From assembly GCA_022009855.1 (NCBI GenBank), contig CP091727.1, positions 1,550,001 to 1,614,000 of the forward strand: a stretch of 64,000 bases of DNA, read 5' to 3'. The translations under genes were made by a program, and so were the position numbers. Below the pieces are notes generated by a model, which did not search any database, was not told where the DNA came from, and was given only the letters and a program-made list of their open reading frames with translations. Below are positions 49,358 to 58,997 of the stretch, one piece after another. Source of the stretch: Lentisphaeria bacterium (GTDB lineage Bacteria; Verrucomicrobiota; Lentisphaeria; Victivallales; Victivallaceae). Position 1 is the first letter of the stretch. Each line of letters starts with the position of its first letter.

Positions 49358-50594
49358 ATGAGCAAAAAAAATCACAAGGGCAGGATAAGTTTAGAAAAAG
49401 AACTTGAGGACATCTTTTCAGAATTGTCTTTATGTTCGGGCTTGCCTGTAGAAAATATTGACAACGGGAAAACCGGAAGAAGTGGAAAAAAAGAGGTCGG
49501 CCACCAAAAAATTCCTGTCGGGCATTGATCCCGTTGGACACTGCAAAAATCCGCCGGGGGTATCTGAAGGAATATAAGCGCCGGAAAAAAGTCCTTGAAA
49601 GGTTGGAGGAGCAACTTCAACGGTATGAAGAATCAGACGAGCCGGAGTACCGTAAATATCTTGCTCGCACGTTCGGTGCGGAACAAACCCTTTTACGCGA
49701 GCTGACGGAACAGATACATTTGTGTCAGAACCGATATGAAAAAATTCGCTTTCTAGCCCATGAATCCCATATGTCGAAGGAAAGGTATTGTTTTACCTTG
49801 CGTTCACAGCTTACCTCCGAACAGAATTTCTGGGAACTTCTGGAGATGGAATTGCAGAGATTCTTGGAGTCTGGCAGAAAAACACGAGAAGAAGAAAAAA
49901 CGGGAATATGAAAAGAGCGCCCGGGAACTTCGTTCCGCCGTCTTCGGTGTTGATGAGGACGAAGATATTGAAATGGACGAAACATGTGAGGACGATGATG
50001 ATTTTGAAAAAATCTTCCAAAAGCTCTTTGACAATCTTTTTGGGAGATGACGATAACATTCCGGAGGAAGAATCGGAAGTCAGTGAACTGAAAAAACTGT
50101 ATCGTGAGCTCTGCCTTCAATATCATCCGGACAGAATGGGAGCTCATGACGCTAAAACGCAACGCCTTTGGCATGAGATACAGGACGCGTATGTGAATCG
50201 TGATCTTGAAGGGTTGCGCGCCATCCGTTCCGGAATCGAATTGGAATCTGGGGAAACGACTCTCAGCTGTTCTGAAATCGACGAGATGCTCCTGGATATT
50301 GAGTGGAGTATTCAGGAGAAACGTTCTGAACTCCGTGCACAAAAAAAGACTCCGATTTGGGGATTCTCTTCATGGACGGAACAGAAGCGGAAACAGATAG
50401 CCAAAGAGATCAAGTCGGAATTCGATCAGAATGCCCAAATGACCAGGTTGCAGTTACAACGTTTGAAAACGGAATTGGAGCGTCTGCTTCAATGGAAGCC
50501 CAAGGAGAAGCGAGGCCCAACTCCGCAGAAGATGACAAAAGAGCAGTTGCACAAAGAGATGCTGGCTGACATCCCGGATTTATTTGATTTGTAG
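49358..50594 (+). CDS. J-domain (DnaJ-like) protein with long coiled coil
   Basis: Reconstructed product about 410 residues from ATG 49358 (MSKKNHKGRISLEKELEDIF). Middle: IRRGYLKEYKRRKKVLERLE and other coiled-coil helices; an acidic stretch VFGVDEDEDIEMDE; then the J-domain SELKKLYRELCLQYHPDRMG with HPD, followed by LWHEIQDAYVNRDLEGL. The end is helical, KEQLHKEMLADIPDLFDL. Breaks near 49500, 49880 and 50045. J-proteins recruit Hsp70/DnaK. A J-domain placed after a long helical part in a recombination operon is uncommon. Confidence 0.75.
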
Positions 50595-50597
50595 ATG

Positions 50598-50983
50598 TCA
50601 GCTTCCTTTCAAAAGAATCTTTTCCTGTTCCGCCCATGAGTCGGGAAAACTCCGGCGGCAACTATCCCAGGAAAGGTCAAGTTCGCCGGAGAGGAGTTTA
50701 TGGATGATCTTAGGGGAAAGGAGTGTCAGGCGAATCGTCCGGGAAATCAACCCTGAATCAACTCCGACGGTTGCAGCCAGATCCTTGATATTCGAAAATT
50801 TTCCTTCATCAATCATTTTCTGCCAGCGGAAAGCCCGGGCAAGAGCCAGCTGAATTGGAGTATATTCTACATGTTCACTGTCGGGGGTAAAATTCTCGTT
50901 CTGCCACCGGCGATTTTGAAAATCAACGGGATCGTCACCCGGACATTCCCGTTTTCCAGAACTTCAATCTGTTTCTTCTCCAT
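50598..50983 (-). CDS. small ParB-HTH-like protein downstream of the serine recombinase
   Basis: Reconstructed product about 128 residues from ATG 50983 (MEKKQIEVLENGNVRVTIPL), overlapping the recombinase stop by 20 bases. After a shift near 50910 it reads EYTPIQLALARAFRWQKMID, then the helix-turn-helix FSNIKDLAATVGVDSGLISR. The order (short beta N-terminus, ParB-like HTH) occurs next to large serine recombinases of phages and may be a directionality or regulatory factor; that role is inference. Confidence 0.65.
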
Positions 50984-52255
50984 TCGCGATTTCCTCCATA
51001 AGAGTTTTGATACCTGAACTCTTGAATTCTACAGTGAGCTTGCCTTCGTGAACTTCGACCTTTTCCAGAAGAAGATGGAGAAGGCGGTTCATTTCACCGG
51101 GCGAGATCTCCTGCCAGAATGTTTCTTTGAACAGTTCTGCGATTTTCTCAGCGGGAAGATTCAACACTTGCGCCAGTTTTATCAGAATCGTCGGTGTCTG
51201 AAGCATTTTCACCACCTGTTCCCGAGTGATCCGCTCCACATCTCCTGCGGGGATCTGGCGCACCGGGCAAGTCGGAGTTGCCCGTTTGGAATCCTTTGCA
51301 CAGAAATAATAGTAATACTGTTTTCTGCCTTTCCCGCGCATAGGTCGGCATCATTGCGCAATCGCAGTGTCCGCAGCGTAAGATTCCTTTTAACGGAGCA
51401 ATGATTTCTGTCCTGGGCATATGGGCTGGTGCGGGATCATTCACTCTGAGAATTTCCCGAGTCCGATCCCAGACGTCCTGGGCGATAATCGCTTCCTGTT
51501 CTCCATCACAAACGCTGTTTTTTGTAGTTGACCTTACCAACGTAAGTATGGTTGCTCAGAATCCGATAAATATGCTGTCTGTTCCAAATCCTTCCCTGCT
51601 TGGTTCGAATCCCGTCTTTGTTGAGTTCCTGGGCAATCAGTGCCGGAGACTGAACCTCGATGAATCGCTGAAAGATTCTTTGGATGATCCGTGCTTCCTC
51701 CTCCACGATGGTCAGCTTCTTGTTTTCCACACGGTATCCCATCGGAACGCGACCGCCGACCCATTTGCCTTTCTTCCGGCTGGCGGACATCTTGTCGCGT
51801 ACACGCTCGGTGATGACCTCCCGCTCATATTGCGCGAAGGTGATGAGAATGTTGAGCATCATGCGCCCGGCGCTGGTGGCGGTATTGATTTCCTGCGTCA
51901 CCGCGACGAACTGTGTGCCCCATTCGTCAAATTTCTTGGAGAGGTCTGCAAAATCGCAGATGGATCGGGAGAGTCGGTCGATCTTGTAAACCACGATGAT
52001 GTCGACCAGCCCGGCTTCACAGTCGGCAAGGAGCTGCTGAAGCGCCGGACGTTTCATATTGCCGCCGGAATATCCTCCGTCGTCATAACGAGTCGGGAGG
52101 CAGACCCATCCGTTGGCTTTCTGACTGGCGATATAGGCTTCGCCGGCCTCCCGTTGAGCATCCAGACTGTTGAATTCCTGATCCAGTCCTTCCTCAACGG
52201 ACTTGCGTGTGTAAATCGCGCATCTCTTCTTTTGAATCGTCTGCATCACCATCAC
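50964..52255 (-). CDS. large serine recombinase (resolvase/integrase)
   Basis: Reconstructed product about 430 residues. N-terminal catalytic domain: AIYTRKSVEEGLDQEFNSLD (nucleophile Ser after Arg-Lys), VYKIDRLSRSICDF, and ITFAQYEREVITERVRDKM. The recombinase domain follows (RRVPMGYRVENKKL-like; IRTKQGRIWNRQHIYRILSN), then a zinc ribbon (ILRCGHCDCAMMPTY ... CAKDSKRATPTCPVRQI) and a coiled-coil end. Breaks near 51525 and 51335. Start options GTG 52255, ATG 52252 or ATG 52246 overlap the DUF2924 stop. It probably integrates the phage-like element at right. Confidence 0.9.
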
Positions 52256-52683
52256 TTCACCCCGAAAAAGAGTTTGCCGTTCCAGCGAGTCCCGGTAATT
52301 TCGCGGGCGATGGCGGAAAGCGATTGATAGACCGTTCCGTCATATTCGAATTTTCCATTCCCGAGAGCCGTCACTTCATATTTTTTACCTTTCCAGACCC
52401 TCTGGTAGCGAGTTCCGCACACATGGGAAACTCCATTTTTTCCATACCTGAGATTTGCCTGGGGATCGCCGTCTGCAATCTGCTCAAGAAGTTGCCGGTC
52501 CGCTTCGGAGAGGCCGCCGTAATAAATCTCTTGAATCCGGTAGGCAAGACGGCGGCGCAGGTTTGCAATATTGGTCTGCCCCGGTTCAAAGCCAAAGAGG
52601 TCACAGAATTTTTCCCGAAGTTCTGCCTGATTCATCAGATCCAGCAACTCCAGCTGCCGTTTTACCTCAGATTCATTCATCAT
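52252..52683 (-). CDS. DUF2924 protein
   Basis: The product is 143 residues starting MMNESEVKRQLELLDLMNQ. It follows the DUF2924 pattern: LREKFCDLFGFEPGQTNIANLRRRLAYRIQ split as helical block, then GTRYQRVWKGKKYEVTALGN and FEYDGTVYQSLSAIAREITG and the end TRWNGKLFFGVK. These proteins are found beside large serine recombinases in prophages. ATG pair overlaps the previous stop (GCATGATG), so the whole terminase-recombinase cluster is translationally coupled. Confidence 0.88.
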   Translation of the reverse strand: MMNESEVKRQLELLDLMNQAELREKFCDLFGFEPGQTNIANLRRRLAYRIQEIYYGGLSEADRQLLEQIADGDPQANLRYGKNGVSHVCGTRYQRVWKGKKYEVTALGNGKFEYDGTVYQSLSAIAREITGTRWNGKLFFGVK

Positions 52684-52823
52684 GCCGTAACCCCTTTGCT
52701 TTTCTCTATATACAAGCATTTATCCCTGCGTTTATCCAGTTCTTTTGCCTTGATTCTGCGAAGAACTGCGGCAATCAGATCGATCGCCTGACGAATATTT
52801 TCGGGGAGTTCCCGTTTATCCAT
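52680..52823 (-). CDS. small phage protein between terminase and DUF2924
   Basis: The product is 47 residues, MDKRELPENIRQAIDLIAAV then LRRIKAKELDKRRDKCLYIE. Start ATG 52823 follows AGGAGG and overlaps the terminase stop; its stop overlaps the DUF2924 start. Highly basic helix; no family named. Confidence 0.7.
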   Translation of the reverse strand: MDKRELPENIRQAIDLIAAVLRRIKAKELDKRRDKCLYIEKSKGVTA

Positions 52824-55800
52824 TTTTCTGCCTCCTGAGTTCGGAAAGTTTGAGTCTGCCATTCGGGGGAATCCCTCCAAGGCGTTTGTCGGAAAGGCGG
52901 ATCATCGGCTTGCGGTCGAGCTTCGCGGGAAGCGTCTCGGGCAGAGACGCGCCAAGCATGGATCCGCAGACCGCACAGCCCGCGACACAGTCCAGAAAGT
53001 GGTTGTCGTGCGACTGCGGTTTGAGTTTCCACTCGTCGACCGTGCGGCCGCGCCCCTGTGTTTTGACGCGGTATTCGGCGGTCAGATGCTCCGCGAAGAG
53101 CTGATGAGCGCCGGGGATCCGTCCGTAGAGCGTGAGCGACCCCTTGTCGCCGACGGGAACCGCGAGCCGCGCGTGAATGAAACTCTTCCAGTAGTTCGTG
53201 TCGTAGATGACATGCCGGATCGCCCGTTTCCCGGCGACATTTGGAATCATCCAGTTGAATCCGAGCCGGTCGCCCTGCTGTTTGCGGTATTCGGTCATGG
53301 GTTTCGAGGATGCGCCAACGTATCTGCCATGCGACGGCAGGATCACTCCGGCGTGGGAACTCTGACGGCAGAACTGATAGACGACATCGGTTGACTGTCC
53401 CCAGTTCGCATCCACGAGAGCGCGCTCGATTTTCAGGACAGCCCCGTCCTCGCGCTCCCACTCGCGCCCGAGACATTCATCGGTCAGCGCGGACAACGCG
53501 GCGTACAGGGCTCCCTCGAAGCCCGCTTTCGGGAAGAGCGTCTGAATGCTCGGATTCGCATCGGCAAGCGAATACTCGTGCCGGTGCTGATCCGGCCATG
53601 AGCCGTAGTCGATGACCGCGCCGGTGAAGTCCTCCGCCCATGCGATCACCACATAGAAAAGCAGCGCTTTCTGATCGGGGTAGGTCAGGAGTATTGCTAC
53701 TCCTTTCCCCCCTGAGAACCGTACGTGCGAGTTTCCCCGCATACGGCTCAAGCTTTTAATAAGGCATTGATTTCTCAACACCCGGCTTTAAGGTTGGTTT
53801 TGAAGTTGGAAGAGTCATTTGACTCCCCATTTCTCCCTCTCCTCATAGTACGAGCGGTCGTGGCTGTCATACGGATTCATGTCTGTTTTGATCTGCCTGT
53901 GCCGAAGGATTTTGACATCATTCGGGTATGTCAGGTAGAGCATGGTTCCATCTTCCTTCTTTGCGAAGAAGTGCCAATCCTGCCCGTTGAGTTTGGTAAA
54001 GTATCTATTTTTACACCACCTTTTTCCTTTGTCGTGGTGGCGGCGTACCGCCCATTGCCACAATCTGCCCCAAATCCAGTTGCTAAGATTGTTGAATGTG
54101 TCGGCGCTGTTGACAAACCGGTAGTAGTTACACCATCCTCTTATTACAGGATTAAGCGCTTCAATAACCTTTTCGGCGGAAGCTGCCTGTTTTGCGGCTA
54201 TGATTTCTCCGATTTTGTCACGCAGTCTCTTTACTCGTTTTTCTGCGGGTTTTACCAGTACGATGTTCTTGTACAGTTTGATATTGAACCCCAGGAAGTC
54301 AAAACCATCGCTTATATTTGTGATTACGGTCTTCTCTTCTGACAGTTCCAAACCTCTTTCCCGCAGGAATGTTCTTATCATCGGCTTGATTTCCTCTTCC
54401 AGCACCTCTTTGGAATTGCAGGTGATGATGAAGTCGTCTGCGTATCTGATAAGGTTTACTTGTCTGTTTGGTCCCTTGTGTTTCGGGGTTGTCCAGTAGA
54501 ATTTGCCGTTTTTGTGCGATTGGTATCTGTTCTTGTATTTACTGTACAGAAGATTTTGGAGACCGTCCAGTACCATGTTGGCGAGGGTTGGCGAAATGAT
54601 TCCGCCTTGCGGTGTACCTGCCTCGTTGAAGAACTTTTTGTCGTTCTCGAAGTATCCGCACTTCAGCCACTGCTTCAGTATTGACGTTTCCATTGGGATA
54701 TGTTTGAGCATCCAGTCATGACTGATGTTGTCAAAGCATCCCTTTATATCTCCTTCCAGTATCCATTGGGGGCGGTCTGATCTGCGCATGATGGAACCGA
54801 TATGATCGATTGCATCTTGGCAGCTTCTGTATGGACGAAAGCCGTAGGAGTTTGGATCTCCAGTAGTTTCCTCTACAGGTTCGAGTGCACTTGCATACAC
54901 TGCCTGCATTGCTCTGTCCTTCATGGTCGGTATACCGAGTGGGCGCATTTTGTTGCTCCCTGTTTTCGGGATGTATTTCCGCCTTAAAGGCTTTGCCCGG
55001 TAGCCTTCCTGTTTGAGTTCAAGGATCGCTTGGGCTTTGCTTTCGTTTGTATTCCATACAGTTCCGTCCACTCCTGGAGTGTGACTTCCCTTGTTCGATG
55101 ACACCTTCTTCACAGCTAAGGCTTTTGCCGCGAAGGAGTGTGTCAGAATACGAGTTAAAGATTTTACCTTACCTATTCTTCCTTCCTGTTGAGCCTTCAC
55201 AATTCGAGCCTGCAAGCGTGTCACAGTATCTTGTACTTGTTGCCAGTTTATCTGGTTCCAGTCAAGTTCACTGTCGACGCGCACGTCAGATTTTTGACTG
55301 ACGTTCCTTTGATCGCCTTTCGACATTTTCTGTTTCACTCCACATTCGTTATTGTGATTAAAAACCATCCCGAAGTCTGCATGCTTTCGCATCACGGCAT
55401 TGCCGCTATCCGCCCCATTACAGAGCGGCATTCGCTTTTTTCGGGTCTCTCATATCCGCACCCCCTATCGGCTTCCCTTGCGGGTCGCTTTCCTTGCGGG
55501 AAGGATACGGACTTACCAAGTTTTGTTTGAAATTCCATATTGAACGGGTTAGGTTCCGCCTCTTCGCCGGGGTATCATTGTTTGCGCATAAGAAGACGTT
55601 ATCTTGTGTCCTTACACCCTTGCCTTTTGGCTCAAGCCTATCAATACCTTTGGCTTGTTGTTCGTTACGGCGTTTATCAGCAGTTCACATATGTTAACCT
55701 TACCGTTCGAGCCTAGCTCCCAGCCCCATGGTATTAGGGGACTTGTTCCTCCCTCGCGGGATTTCCTCTGTGGGTTGCATTGTCTTCGGGGCTTCACACC

Positions 55801-57422
55801 ATCGGATTACTCCAATCGCATGCCCGAATAGGCTACTGTTGGCAAAACAACAGGTTTGTCTGTGTCTTTGGTACGTACTTTTGAAAAGTTTAAAGTCAAA
55901 AGAGCATAACATATACACATCAAACAAAATTTTCAAGCAACTTCTTGTCGCACGACGTCGACAAACATCGTGAGGCGATCGCATTTCAGCGGGACGCGCC
56001 GTCGGGCAAGTCCGTTGATCTTTGCACAGATCTCGTCCACGGAAAGGAGCGAGTCATCCGCCGTGTCATCCGGAAGCGGGTCGTTCTGATATTCCGACTG
56101 AAAGGCTGCTTCATCTTGAAACTTCAGGTTCATCGCGTGTTGAAGCGCCGATACTTCATCGTGGTTAAAGCGGGCTTCCCAGCTCACTTCCGCTCCGGCG
56201 TCCATTGCCTCCCGGTTCGCCAGATAAAAACTCCGTCGCCTTCTGGAAATTGCCCTCCGTGCGCAGAGCTTCCGCCCGGATCTCGGCATATTCCTCCCAC
56301 AGTTTCATATTTGTGGGGAAGCGGTAGACCATTCGGGTCTTTTTCGCCGTTCCAGTCCGGATGTGTGTTTCGGTTGAGGATGATGTCGGCCATGTCACCC
56401 GGGCGGATGATCGTGCAGGGCATGATCCCGGAGATTTTCTGCCCCGGACCGGCAAGTCCCAGGATGTCTCCGGCAAGCACACGAACCCGCTTGCGTGTCT
56501 GTTCCAGCGATCCGGCAGATTCCGAGGTCTGCGGATCGTCGATGATGACAAGTGATGGGCGCACGCTCCGGCCGTCGCTCCGCTTGAACTTCATACCACG
56601 GATACGGCCGGTGATGCCGGCGACTCGGACGATGATGCCGGAAGCCCTGCTTCCTTCGACGGTCGGCAGAACGATTTCGTTGCTTGTCCAGGTGATGCGG
56701 GTGCGCTCGCCCTTGTAGAGCTGTCCTGCGCAGCGGTTCGCGATCCCCTCCAGCTGTGCCACCGGATAGCACACCTCCGGGAAGTCTTCGGCGAGACGCT
56801 CGTTGACTTCCAGCTCGGTCTTCAAAGAATCCAGAAGCTCCAGAGCCGCTGATTCAGTCGCGCCGATCAATACCACAAACTCGCGGTGACCGTAGAGCAT
56901 CGACCAGAGCGCCGCGCTTTCCGTGATTGTTGTCTTCCCGGAACCGCGCGGGAGCGCCAGCGCAAAGAGTCCGCCTCGCAGAACCGCCGTTTCAATCTTC
57001 TCAATCACCTTCAGATGATCCGGCGACCATGCAAGAGCATAGGTCTCCGGGAAATAGCTCTCGCAGAAAAGCTGGAAATTGCGTTCGCAGGCGGCTTTCC
57101 TGTCGGGATTCACGACCTCCGGGAGCGGGCCGATGTCGCGTCCTGCGAGCGACTGTTCCGCCTGACGGTCGCGTTCGGCGTTGCGCCGATCCTCATAGCT
57201 GCGCGCGCCGGACGTCTCCTCCGGAGTGTGTTTCCGGTCGAACATCCAGGCAATGTATTTCAGGAGGTTGATGTTGCGCGGATTCTCGGAGGAGCCGATC
57301 CGGAAGCCGACGCGGTTGAACTCGCGGTAAAGCCGCGCCTGCGCCAGAACAAATCCGAACGACGTGGAGTTCAGAAGCCGCGCGACGTCCACCACGCGCA
57401 TGTTACTCGGATTGATCGGCAT
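52816..57422 (-). CDS. phage terminase large subunit, interrupted by a group II intron
   Basis: Exon 1 (57422-55954) has Walker A ALALPRGSGKTTITES, Walker B PSLVIIDDPQTSES and coupling motif TRMVYRFPTNMKLWEE (after a shift near 56300). It ends LTMFVDV. Exon 2 (53679-52816) starts PDQKALLFYVVIAWAEDF and holds nuclease-domain acids in AVIDYGSWPDQ, VDANWGQSTDVVYQF, and HDNHFLDCVAGC. Removing 53680-55953 joins the exons in phase 0, giving about 775 residues. Start ATG 57422 overlaps the small upstream gene. The enzyme packages DNA into the prohead. Confidence 0.88.
53680..55953 (-). mobile_element. group II intron with reverse transcriptase (2,274 bp)
   Basis: 5' end GTGCGACAAG (55953) and 3' end CTGACCTAC (53680). 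Domain V is seen at about 53716-53749 (GAGCCGTATGCGGGGAAA then CTCGCACGTACGGTTC), and domain VI with GGAGTAGCAATACTCC follows. Inserted in the terminase gene on the same strand, so splicing would restore it. Confidence 0.93.
53815..55326 (-). CDS. ltrA: group II intron reverse transcriptase/maturase
   Basis: The product is 503 residues from ATG 55326 (MSKGDQRN), intact. RT blocks: RPLGIPTMKDRAMQAVYASAL-type region, PNSYGFRPYRSCQDAI, WILEGDIKGCFDNISHDWML, GTPQGGIISPTLANM and catalytic RYADDFIITC. The maturase domain follows (WIWGRLWQWAVRRHH). It stops at EEREKWGVK without an HNH endonuclease domain, so target cleavage would rely on another route. Open frame without the homopolymer breaks that affect neighbours. 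Confidence 0.93.
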   Translation of the reverse strand: MSKGDQRNVSQKSDVRVDSELDWNQINWQQVQDTVTRLQARIVKAQQEGRIGKVKSLTRILTHSFAAKALAVKKVSSNKGSHTPGVDGTVWNTNESKAQAILELKQEGYRAKPLRRKYIPKTGSNKMRPLGIPTMKDRAMQAVYASALEPVEETTGDPNSYGFRPYRSCQDAIDHIGSIMRRSDRPQWILEGDIKGCFDNISHDWMLKHIPMETSILKQWLKCGYFENDKKFFNEAGTPQGGIISPTLANMVLDGLQNLLYSKYKNRYQSHKNGKFYWTTPKHKGPNRQVNLIRYADDFIITCNSKEVLEEEIKPMIRTFLRERGLELSEEKTVITNISDGFDFLGFNIKLYKNIVLVKPAEKRVKRLRDKIGEIIAAKQAASAEKVIEALNPVIRGWCNYYRFVNSADTFNNLSNWIWGRLWQWAVRRHHDKGKRWCKNRYFTKLNGQDWHFFAKKEDGTMLYLTYPNDVKILRHRQIKTDMNPYDSHDRSYYEEREKWGVK

Positions 57423-57609
57423 TGTCTTCCTCCTTCGCCAGCCAGGCGGCATATTCAATCAGGTTGATCGTGCCGTCCGGATTCTGCGGCGCACCGGAAG
57501 CAAGATCCTCGGCAATCATCTCCGGAGAAGCGGTCCGGGATCCGGCCTGTTTCAGCAATTTCACCAGCACTTCAGGCTGCAATGCAGTGATTTTCAAAGA
57601 ATTATCCAT
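57403..57609 (-). CDS. small protein upstream of terminase (terminase small-subunit position)
   Basis: The product is 68 residues: MDNSLKITALQPEVLVKLLK, AGSRTASPEMIAEDLASGAP and NLIEYAAWLAKEEDNADQ. Its stop overlaps the terminase start. Helical, acidic; the position fits a small terminase partner or a head-morphogenesis accessory, but no family is recognised. Confidence 0.7.
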   Translation of the reverse strand: MDNSLKITALQPEVLVKLLKQAGSRTASPEMIAEDLASGAPQNPDGTINLIEYAAWLAKEEDNADQSE

Positions 57610-57720
57610 CTATTTCGCCTTTGTTTTCAGATTGCGACTGGATAAGCGGCGCAAGTCATGGTTGTATATGCACCAGTGAAGCAAAGAAGTCGCAAGTCAA
57701 ACAACCAGAAGGAGGTAAGT

Positions 57721-58251
57721 ATGTGCGACACGAGCAACATCACAGTCGGAACCATCGTCATGGTGAAAGTCGGACGCAATGAGATTGAGGTCGTCGTAAC
57801 CGAGATCACCGCGAACGGCTGGAAAGTCAAAAAGGTCGGCAGCGACCGCGAGTTCATCGTCACCAGAATCGAACGGGTCATCGCCGAACCGGGAGTGCCG
57901 GAAGCGGCTCCCGCAACGGAACTGGAGGCGGAAGCAGTCGATGCGGAGATCCCGTCGGAAGCGGAAGAGGAAGTGGACACCCCCAATCCCGCGCCGGAAT
58001 CCGGCGGATCGCCGGAGAAGAAGCTCTCACTCCTGAATGCGGCTCTGCTGGTCCTCAAGCGCAGCCGGACGCCGCTCAACACGAAAGAGATCCTCGCGCA
58101 AGTCGTCGAAGAAGGTCTCTGGAGTCCGAATGGAGCAAAGACTCCGGAGCAGAGCCTTTACTCCGCATTTTTCCGCGAGATCAAGGAAAAGGAGACCCCG
58201 CGCGTCCGCAAGAGTGCCGCCCGCCGGGGCGCATTCGAGTTCAACAGCTGA
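57721..58251 (+). CDS. HARE-HTH (HB1/ASXL-type) domain protein
   Basis: The product is 176 residues; start ATG 57721 follows AAGGAGG. N-terminal small beta domain (SNITVGTIVMVKVGRNEIEV), then an acidic Pro-rich linker, then a HARE-HTH winged helix: LSLLNAALLVLKRSRTPLNT then EILAQVVEEGLWSP and QSLYSAFFREIKEKETPRVR. HARE-HTH domains are found in restriction, chromatin and phage-linked proteins and are thought to sense modified DNA. It is the one plus-strand gene among minus-strand phage genes. Confidence 0.85.
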   Translation: MCDTSNITVGTIVMVKVGRNEIEVVVTEITANGWKVKKVGSDREFIVTRIERVIAEPGVPEAAPATELEAEAVDAEIPSEAEEEVDTPNPAPESGGSPEKKLSLLNAALLVLKRSRTPLNTKEILAQVVEEGLWSPNGAKTPEQSLYSAFFREIKEKETPRVRKSAARRGAFEFNS

Positions 58252-58933
58252 CCGAAGCGGCCGGTGCGGAAGTCGGAGCGGGAAGTGCATCAAGGAGTAG
58301 TTCCCGTGCCGTATACAGAGGCAGGAGCAGTTGGATGTATGCGCCAAAGTGCTCCGGTTTTACTTCCTGACCGCTCCGGAGGTAATTCCGAACCAGACAG
58401 GTGCGCGGTCTGCCGGTTTTCTGAGAAAGTTCTCCAAAGGGTGTTGCCGGAATGGCCGCACGAGCCAGCTTCTCGGCATGAGCCTCCAGTTTCGCCAGAC
58501 GGTTTTCCGCCTGAATCCGCCGGTACACTTCCTCTTCCAAAGTTGCCACCAGAGCTTTGACCTGTTCATTGCTCATGCCCGGAGAAAGATATGCTCCGGT
58601 CTTGCGGATGGACGGCAGAACCTCATGCGTCACCCAGCGTTTGAATTTTCTTATTTTTTCAACTCGCTCTTTGATCTGGGGTGCAATCCGCGCCCCCCCC
58701 ATCCTTGCAACGTGCCTGTTCAGGCTGGAAGTTGAACAGGAGATGATAAAGTCCCGGCTCATTGACCACTGTTGCATTTTTGCATACGCCCAAGAGAATC
58801 CTTGACTTTTTGCCAATGAGATTTCGTCCTTATCAAGTCTGCTGATAGAACGTTTGTGGTCGGAATCTCCAAAGTATTTGCAGATGTCTTTTGCTACAAA
58901 CCAGTGTATCCCGTCTTTTTCAACGATTCGCAC
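58241..58933 (-). CDS. BRO-N-type phage antirepressor
   Basis: Reconstructed product about 232 residues. N-terminal BRO domain: GIHWFVAKDICKYFGDSDHK, then (frame-corrected between breaks near 58770 and 58695) TVVNEPGLYHLLFNFQPEQA, then the hallmark KFKRWVTHEVLPSIRKTGAYL. C-terminal domain: IPATPFGELSQKTGRPRTCLVRN split as helices, ending SAPAASVSC. Antirepressors of this kind lift repression of lysogeny. The first ATG of the frame lies at 58933. Confidence 0.85.
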   Translation of the reverse strand: MRIVEKDGIHWFVAKDICKYFGDSDHKRSISRLDKDEISLAKSQGFSWAYAKMQQWSMSRDFIISCSTSSLNRHVARMGGARIAPQIKERVEKIRKFKRWVTHEVLPSIRKTGAYLSPGMSNEQVKALVATLEEEVYRRIQAENRLAKLEAHAEKLARAAIPATPFGELSQKTGRPRTCLVRNYLRSGQEVKPEHFGAYIQLLLPLYTARELLLDALPAPTSAPAASVSC

Positions 58934-58997
58934 CTTACTTCCATTAAACTCTTTTTACGATTTCATTCATTTGCAGCCTCCCTTTCGTTGTTGTTCT

